From contig NW_020312968.1 in assembly GCF_003265705.1 (NCBI RefSeq), forward strand, positions 1,308,305 to 1,372,304: 64,000 nucleotides of DNA, read 5' to 3'. Under the pieces are notes generated by a model. The model had not been told where the DNA came from, did no database searches, and worked only from the letters and a program-made list of their open reading frames with translations. Of the stretch, positions 57,860 to 64,000 are shown one piece after another. Both the position numbers and the translations under genes were made by a program. This DNA is from Callorhinus ursinus. Taxonomy: Eukaryota > Chordata > Mammalia > Carnivora > Otariidae. Positions within the stretch are counted from its first letter, which is position 1, and every line of letters starts with the position of its first letter.

Positions 57860-58175
57860 TAGACTTGAGAGAAGTGGATTTGTATCCCTGTTTTGCCACC
57901 TCCTACTTGTATAACCATAGCCAACAATATACTAAAAAAGAGGTACCATTTATTGGGAACTGACTATGGTACTTAACCAACTACTGTTGGTTTATTTATT
58001 ATCACATTTAATTCTTATGACAACCCCATGAGTTGGATATCATGAGGAAACTGAAGTTCAAGAAGGCTGCTAAATGCATTTCCCAAGGTCATTTAACCTT
58101 TCAGACTTTAGATTCCTTATCCATAAACTTTGGGGATAAGACTGAAATACTAAAATTCAGCTTTAACACCTAGGA
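57860..58175 (+). mobile_element. MIR (plus) split by an opposite-strand MIR
   Basis: The outer copy: GTGGATTTGTATCCCTGTTTTGCCACC (57879-57905) with CTTGTATAACC, and again GGTCATTTAACCTTTCAGAC plus GATTCCTTATCCATAAAC at 58087-58129 in plus order. Between them (57930-58085) TTATTATCACATTTAATTC, ACAACCCCATGAGTTGG and GAGGAAACTGAAGTTCAAG are reverse-complement MIR. Confidence 0.7.
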
Positions 58176-59364
58176 TCTTCTTTGAGAGGCTCTTAGAAAA
58201 GAAGGACTCTATTATGATAACATCCCCCATAATGTTCAACACCATGTATACATAGCAACCACCTTTAGATATTTGTTAAAAATGAGCTAGTTTCTTTTTT
58301 TTTTTTTTTAAGTCAACCCATAAGTTTCACAGTCTTTTTTAAATCAACAAACAAAATGAATGATTGCGGTCAAGGACTTGAAACAGGCATGCACTGCAAA
58401 GTCAAAGATACCTTTGCAGCAAAGTAAGATCCAGGATGTAATAATGAATTTACAACATTTGTGCTTATTCTGGGTTACAGTGGTGACCCCCGTGGGGGGA
58501 TGAATCCACTTAGGAAAAGAGTAGAGGAGTATTGTCTACAACTAAATGTTTTTTAATGTTTTGCTTTGTGTATTCAGCAAACAGAATAAATGGCTTTGTT
58601 AGTATGTTTTTCTCAGTAGGGTTTAGGGACCTTCATTAGGACAGCTTTGGCCATGATTCATTTGTTGTGATTGTCATTCTCCACTCCATTTATGTCCACT
58701 AGGACCCAACTAACTCAAGAAACTGGATTTTATTTAGAAACAGGGGGCACTGAACAATGACCTAAATGTGATTCATAATCCTCGAGGAATGGAGGATAAG
58801 CAATAGAGAGCCACTGAAAACCGAAAGCAATGTCAACATTCTGTGAAAGGAGTGATAAAAGTGCAAATCTGAAGTTGTCTGGAAAACCAAAAGGTAGAGT
58901 TACAAAACCAAGAGGGAAAACAAAATAGGTTTCCCAGGACTCAATGCCCACACAATGGAAAGGTAAAAAGAAGTCCAAAACTTCAGAGAGTGATAAGAAA
59001 TGATAGATACATAAAAAGATACACAGAACAAAAATTTGAGTAAGGGAGAAGCTATAATTTCAGGTGGTGCTAAAGTACAGCGGCGCCATGATACATGACT
59101 TACTATGTAGCAAGAAAAATAAAATTTGAAACTGGCATCTGACGTGGATTTAGGACCTACTATATCTTTTGAGGAGAAATAAAGAAAACATTAATTATGA
59201 CTCTTGAATTATATTCTTTATGACACACATTTGGTTTTTTTGTTTGTTTGTTTTTTGTTTTTTACAAATCTTCTCTTAGACTGTAATTCTAACATTTTAT
59301 TCACCAGTGCAACTTCTACAGTCACCCTGACCCACCTCCACTTTGCCTGAAGAATGAAAAAAGT
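58176..59364. other. Single-copy intergenic DNA
   Basis: No repeat or gene recognised. T-rich run at 58297-58310. The 82-codon minus frame at 58730-58978 is unsupported. Confidence 0.4.
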
Positions 59365-59620
59365 ACTGTCATTCATCTTACAAATATACTGAAGACCTAC
59401 TGCCAGGTAGCTTGCTAAGCCCTGAGAATGAAAAGGTAAAGTTTCAAATTCCTGCTCTCAGGTAATTCACAGTCTAACAGGGGAGACAGATGATGAAGCA
59501 GTTAATTCCAATACAATTTAAAAAGCGCTACGATGAGTGTGAGATGGTGCTGTAAGCAGCTCTGGTCCTAGGAGTAGTGAAGCTTGCACTCAAGGTAGAG
59601 AAAATCTGCCAGCAATTTTC
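59365..59620 (-). mobile_element. L2/MIR-type 3' end, minus strand
   Basis: ATACTGAAGACCTACTGCCAGG, CTTGCTAAGCCCTGAGAATG, CTGCTCTCAGGTAATTCACAG and CAGATGATGAAGCAGTTAATTCC follow the reversed L2 3' end (gagcacctactatgtgccagg, ctctagcttacattc). Confidence 0.65.
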
Positions 59621-59834
59621 TTCATCAGCTTTAGTGATGGGAGGCTGCCCTTTTGGAGGATATATGTGTGGGGGGCTTTTTGGGCGGGTGGGTGGGAATT
59701 TGGTTGGGAAGGAGGCTGATGTCACAACACTGGGCCATTTAGTAAAGGACAGCTATGACCTTCCTTCGGGAACAAAGGCACTGAGAGAATGAGCAGTGAC
59801 ACTACTCTGCCACTAACAACAGGTCGTCTTTACA

Positions 59835-60060
59835 GCTCCCCATTAGGTACTGGGCTTTGTCCTCCAGCGTAAAGGATGCATTAACTTCCCGCACTAAGTA
59901 GGTATGAGTATTAGTTCTTTTTTTTTTTTTAAATGAGGAAACTGTGGCATAGAATGCCACAATGACCCGAGGCATGCAGCAAGTAAACAGTGGCATCAGG
60001 ATCTTAACTCATAAAATCACCAGAGCCTAGATGTCTGACCCATACTCCCTACTGCCTCCC
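59835..60060 (-). mobile_element. MIR SINE, minus strand
   Basis: AATGAGGAAACTGTGGCATAG, ATGACCCGAGGCATGCAGC, AACAGTGGCATCAGGATC and AGAGCCTAGATGTCTGACC give reverse-complement MIR order. A T12 run lies at about 59918-59930. Confidence 0.7.
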
Positions 60061-60079
60061 TGCCTCCACTCTGAACAGG

Positions 60080-60680
60080 GTGGCCTTCTGGTTGACCCGT
60101 GCTATCCACTAACTACTTAACACTGCCTCCATCAGGAGGTAAGGGTCTATGACCCTTCCCTTTGAATCGAGGCAGGCTCAGTAACCCTTTGACCAACAGA
60201 ATATGGCAGAAGTGACATGTGTCAGTTTCTAGGTCTTAAGACACTGGCAGCAGCTTCCACGTCTTCCTCCTGGAAGACTGACTACTTAGATTTTTAAAGT
60301 CAAAAAGCAAATATGCATCATGAAGAATATATTCAAGAATAGCAAGCCCTAAGATGTCAGTGAAAGATCTGACTGCCCTGCTGAAGAGACCACATGGAGA
60401 GGCCTTGAGATTTTTATGACACTACATGGGAAAGGGAAGGAAATGGCTGAATCCAGCCTCCCAGCTATCCCTCCAAGGAAGCAAGGTGAATGTTCTCGGT
60501 CCCTCCAGACAAGCCTGACCATCTGCTGAATAGCATCCAATGATCGCAGTCAGTGCAAAGTGGAGAAGGTGAGCACTATCCAAAATTCTACCCTCAAAAT
60601 CATGTGAGGTAAAAAATATGTTATTTTTAAATGAATGAAGTTTGGGGTTGTTTGTTACTCAGCAATAAATAAGCAGAACA
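60080..60680 (+). mobile_element. MaLR/ERVL-like LTR, subfamily uncertain
   Basis: CCTTTGACCAACAGAATATGG, CAGAAGTGACATGTGTCAG, CTAGGTCTTAAGACACTGG, GAAGAGACCACATGGAGAGG and the end TTTGGGGTTGTTTGTTACTC, AGCAATAAATAAGCAG match a common mammalian LTR-type repeat. I place it with the MLT1-like LTRs but cannot be sure of the name. Confidence 0.6.
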
Positions 60681-61039
60681 GATAAACTGCCTTAGAAGCA
60701 GATACAAGACAGGGAATCGGGGAAATCCAGACTCCAAAGAAAGGGAAGCTACTGGGACCTGCTGGAACACTCTTCCCACTGGTAGGAGGTAGGAATCCTT
60801 GGAATCAGTCAGCTACTTAAAGAGTGAGCGTTCCCCAAAGAAAGCACATCTTTGCATTCTAATGGCTATTTCACTCTAAATGTTTACTTCCTGCACGTGA
60901 GTCCTTATGTTACCCTTATGCCTTCAGTCAACTTTTATTAAACCTCACAGCTTAGATTAGAGTGTAGCAAAAGATACAGCAGGATAGGGTAGGGATAAGC
61001 AAACAGTCACCCACCATACTCTGTATAGCACAAAGGAAG
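60681..61039. other. Intergenic DNA
   Basis: No feature recognised. Confidence 0.4.
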
Positions 61040-61175
61040 TGCCCTAGTTGTTTGGTCAGACTGCCCAGGTCCCAATCCCAGGTCTGTAAGTTTCTTATTT
61101 TATCCCCTTGGACAAATTATTATTTAAACCCTTTGTGCCTCTGATGCCCCATCTAGAAAAATCAGAGACAGCACT
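61040..61175 (+). mobile_element. MIR SINE
   Basis: GGTCAGACTGCCCAGGTCCC, CCCCTTGGACAAATTATTATTT, AAACCCTTTGTGCCTCTG follow MIR in plus orientation. Confidence 0.75.
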
Positions 61176-61639
61176 GACTCCCTGTGCTTTCTATACCCAT
61201 CATCAAGAAAAATGGGGAGCCTCAGAAACCTTCCTCAGCCTTCCCCTCAACACCCACAGCCTTACTGCCAACATCTGCCTTGAGACCAACATGGCTTCTG
61301 GAAGATGGGGTGAAGGGTCTGGAAACCTGGAGAGTGCCTAGAATGCCTCCAGACAACAAGCATTTTCGGTAGAAAGGGCAAGATGGGAAAACCCCCGGGA
61401 GTATGAGACAGAAGTATCTTTGGAAACCTTGAGTAGACCACAGTGACATTGTATCTGGTATGCAGAGGAGAAGGTGCAGGCAGTGGGGGTGGGTGGGGAG
61501 GAGGTGGATGGGAAAGCAAGATCAGACCACAGGAAGCCTGATTTCCCACGCCAAGTAGTCTGGGCTTCACTGTGACAGCAAGTGGGGTGGGGGTGGGGGC
61601 GGCAAGTACAAAGTGGGAAATTGTAGACACTTCACACTT
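61176..61639. other. Intergenic DNA, G-rich in part
   Basis: No gene recognised. Overlapping frames at 61108-61449 and the 122-codon minus frame at 61262-61630 lack any domain; the latter is proline-rich only because the plus strand carries G-rich tracts near 61480-61600. Confidence 0.4.
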
Positions 61640-61785
61640 ACCACATACTAACAGTTAATCTTCAGAAGAACTTTGCCAGGCTGGTAGAGGAAGTACTGTT
61701 ACTCCATTGCTATTGAGGAAACGAGATCTAGAGGTATGGTCGCTAGGACTCAGCAGGTCGGTAGAGTCTTCTCAGACCCAAGTAA
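61640..61785 (-). mobile_element. MIR fragment, minus strand
   Basis: CAGTTAATCTTCAGAAGAAC, TACTGTTACTCCATTGCTATTG and GAGGAAACGAGATCTAGAGG resemble reverse-complement MIR core. Confidence 0.5.
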
Positions 61786-62081
61786 CCTGAGGCAGAAAAT
61801 GAAGGTGGTGGTAGAAGCCCACTCACCAAATACATGTGAAGAGAACGGTTACTTTATAAATCCTTCTCTCTACTCTGGAATTTCACTGTACAGAAAAAGC
61901 AATAAATATATCCTAGGCAATCTAGCTGATATCCCTAGGTTTACTTCCCATGCTATGGTAATGAAACCAAACAGGAGCTGGTGGTCAATTATATATGCCA
62001 AGCTTTTACAAATGATTATTTTCAGCAAAGCATTTCTGTCTTGAGTTTAAAAGCAATGAGACTCCTTTGTTCAACCCACAT
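61786..62081. other. Intergenic DNA
   Basis: No repeat recognised; the 102-codon frame at 61736-62044 has no family resemblance. Confidence 0.4.
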
Positions 62082-62097
62082 GATTCCAATTGTCCAT

Positions 62098-62704
62098 GGA
62101 ATATTATGCAGCCATCAACAAATGAAATCTTGCCATTTGCAACAACATGGATGGAACTAGAGGATATTATGCTGAGCGAAATAAGTCAATCAGAAAAAGA
62201 CAAGTATCATATGATCTCACTAATATGAGGAATTCTTAATCTCAGGAAACAAACTGAGGGTTGCTGGAGTGGTGGGGGGTGGGAGGGATGGGGTGGCTGG
62301 GTGATAGACATTGGGGAGGGGATGTGCTATGGTGAGCGCTGTGAATTGTGTAAGACTGATGAATCACAGACCTGTACCTCTGAAACAAATAATACATTAT
62401 ATGTTAAAAAAAAAAAGAAGAAAAAGATAGTAGGAAGGGAAAAATGAAGGAGGCGGAATCAAAGGGGGAGACAAACCATGACAGGACTAAGGACTCTGAG
62501 AAACAAACTGAGGGTTCTAGAGGGGAGGGGGGTGGGTGGATGGGTTACCCCAGTGATGGGTATTAAAGAGGGCACATATTGAATGGAGCACTGGGTGTTA
62601 TACACAAACAAGGAATCATGGAACACTACATCAAAAACTAATGATGTAATGTATGGTGACTAACATAACATTAAAAAAAATAAAATAATAAAGTGAAAAA
62701 AAAA
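62098..62704 (+). mobile_element. 5'-truncated carnivore L1 (ORF2 end plus 3' UTR)
   Basis: Starts GGAATATTATGCAGCCATC within the last codons of ORF2, ends ORF2-like near TCACTAATATGAGG (62217), then has both 3' UTR modules: GAGGGTTGCTGGAGTGG with AATACATTATATGTTAAAAA, and GAGGGTTCTAGAGGGG with GATGTAATGTATGGTG. GATTCCAATTGTCCAT is duplicated perfectly at 62082-62097 and 62705-62720. It is a separate, clearly datable insertion of the same superfamily as the 40-kb element. Confidence 0.97.
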
Positions 62705-62720
62705 GATTCCAATTGTCCAT

Positions 62721-63399
62721 ATAAAAAATAACGAATGACTTTAACGGCTGTATTGCCCATCAGGACTAACAGTGGGAAACCCACATTATATCCTGACAAT
62801 GAGGTAACACAAATTTGTGTAATAATCAGCTTACCTTGCCCTTTGCTGGCAATGTGAATGAAACTCACATTCTCTCCTGAGCAAAGAGATTTCTAAATCC
62901 AAGTCTGCCTGATTTGGTCTAAATTTTTATGTTTCAATTCCATCTATCATGTTTCATTCAAAACCATTAAGGAATAAAAGAACAACAGCCAGTCTCCCTC
63001 AATCATTAACTTTTAAAATTTCTAACCTAGAGAGAGTTCACTCTCAAGACTCAGAATGACTTACTAGTTAGGAATATTGGTATTTTTCCATAATATGAAA
63101 CCTGTGTTTTCAACAATATCCCTTTGCTTTTCAGTTATTAAACTTCCCCCAACAACTAGCACCTCTACTAACATGAACAACATAGGAGGGAACAGCAGTC
63201 TTCAGAGAGTCCCTCATCTAAGGAAGAAAGAACAAACAAAAGACATAGCCTCTGTATTCACTGGTGGCCGGAAGTTCAGCAAATGAAAGGAAATGGAGTT
63301 TCAGACCTCTGCAAACTACCTTTATTCTATGACCTCTTACTACACACTTTCACCGTAAGAAAACAAAAAGGAAGAAACAATCATTATTACTTTTCTAGT
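62721..63399. other. Single-copy intergenic DNA
   Basis: No repeat or gene recognised. Confidence 0.4.
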
Positions 63400-63790
63400 C
63401 TGTGCCAGGATATGAGTATTCTGTAATTATTCCTCTCCTTTCAGAAAAAGGCGCCATGATGCTCACGGCCACTCCTCAGAGACTCTCCATTCTCTCTCAT
63501 CAAATGATCTCACCACTGTGCACTCTTGATTCATTTATTAAACCCTGTGATCCCTCCTTAAATCTTCTCAGTAGGACCCTCACCTCCATCATTGTTCCTC
63601 TTGTCTCAAACAGCTCAAACCTCTCTCTGATTTCAGTCTCTTCTACGCATTCTCCATTCAAGTAATTTGTGTTGCTCTTCCAAACTATGAGCCTCAACAT
63701 AAAACTTACCCCAAAATTCTTCCAGACTAATTCTAAAATTCCTCAGGAGAAATGTTAAATTCCTTAATCTGGTCCCCTCTCCTCACCGTG
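63400..63790 (+). mobile_element. Possible old L2-like LINE sequence
   Basis: Pyrimidine-rich stretch with CTCACCTCCATCATTGTTCC, TCTCTGATTTCAGTCTCTTC and CTTAATCTGGTCCCCTCTCC, the composition and motifs of L2-like sequence in plus orientation. Weak; the 87-codon frame at 63402-63665 is not supported as a gene. Confidence 0.3.
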
Positions 63791-64000
63791 ACATGGCTGT
63801 AATTCCAGCGCCAGGGTAAAGGGTGAGGTGACACGGTCCAGAATCAAAAGAACACACTCTTGTCACATGAAGTCAGCAGTACAAGCAAGCATTCAGTTTA
63901 GGCATCAGCCTTTTATGTCCCAGGCTTTTCAAAAGGCCTGAGGTCTTCAGCATAGAATGTGGGGTGCCACAGAGGGTCACATGAAGTGCACATATTTATG
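63791..64000. other. Intergenic DNA at window end
   Basis: No feature recognised. Confidence 0.4.

Noticed and set aside
61262..61630. 122-codon proline-rich minus-strand frame
   Set aside because: Its proline runs come from G-rich simple tracts on the plus strand; no domain is visible.

Overview
The window is ordinary mammalian nuclear DNA with no host protein-coding gene, exon or RNA gene that I can support. It points to the order Carnivora. It holds about 18 copies of a tRNA-Lys-derived CAN-type SINE (a CCTGGGTGGCTCAG head, a CT-rich body, an AATAAA/A-rich tail) and LINE-1 sequence of the carnivore kind. The canid-specific SINEC_Cf head and the felid-type SINE body are both absent, so an arctoid carnivore (bear, mustelid or seal) is my best inference. 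Open frames outside the L1 are short and match no family I recognise.

Layout. From 1 to about 12.9 kb there is old intergenic DNA: L2, MIR, hAT-type (MER5A/MER20-like) relics, three clear CAN SINEs and one 29-bp SINE stub. From 12.9 to 20.9 kb young repeats are almost absent (one SINE), leaving mostly single-copy AT-rich DNA that could hold conserved non-coding elements. From 20.9 to 31 kb the old-repeat mosaic returns, with L2 on the minus strand, a hAT MITE, three SINEs, an MLT1A LTR and an MLT2-type ERVL LTR. Within it a SINE at 26.2 kb is interrupted by an 88-bp inverted copy of sequence lying 0.7 kb away. From 31 to 38 kb the DNA is mostly single copy with old L2/MIR/L1 pieces.

From 38.6 to 54.4 kb the window is dominated by LINE-1. 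A 7.05-kb, essentially full-length carnivore L1 (40332-47381) carries a GC-rich 5' UTR, ORF1 with one nonsense codon, ORF2 with several lesions and a two-module 3' UTR. It is flanked by a 13-bp target duplication and sits in an older, degenerate L1. A second old L1 with a repetitive 5' UTR follows (49858-54385). Nine CAN SINEs between 47.4 and 56.1 kb all lie on the plus strand.

From 54.4 to 64 kb come antisense L1 relics, an MLT2-type LTR carrying a 5'-truncated RPL17 processed pseudogene, nested MIRs, an MLT1-like LTR and a 0.6-kb 5'-truncated young L1 (62098-62704). The recognisable elements work together only as a retrotransposition system: L1 ORF2p supplied endonuclease and reverse transcriptase, and the SINEs, the RPL17 retrocopy and a small polyadenylated retrocopy at 48.2 kb carry its A-tails and target-site duplications.
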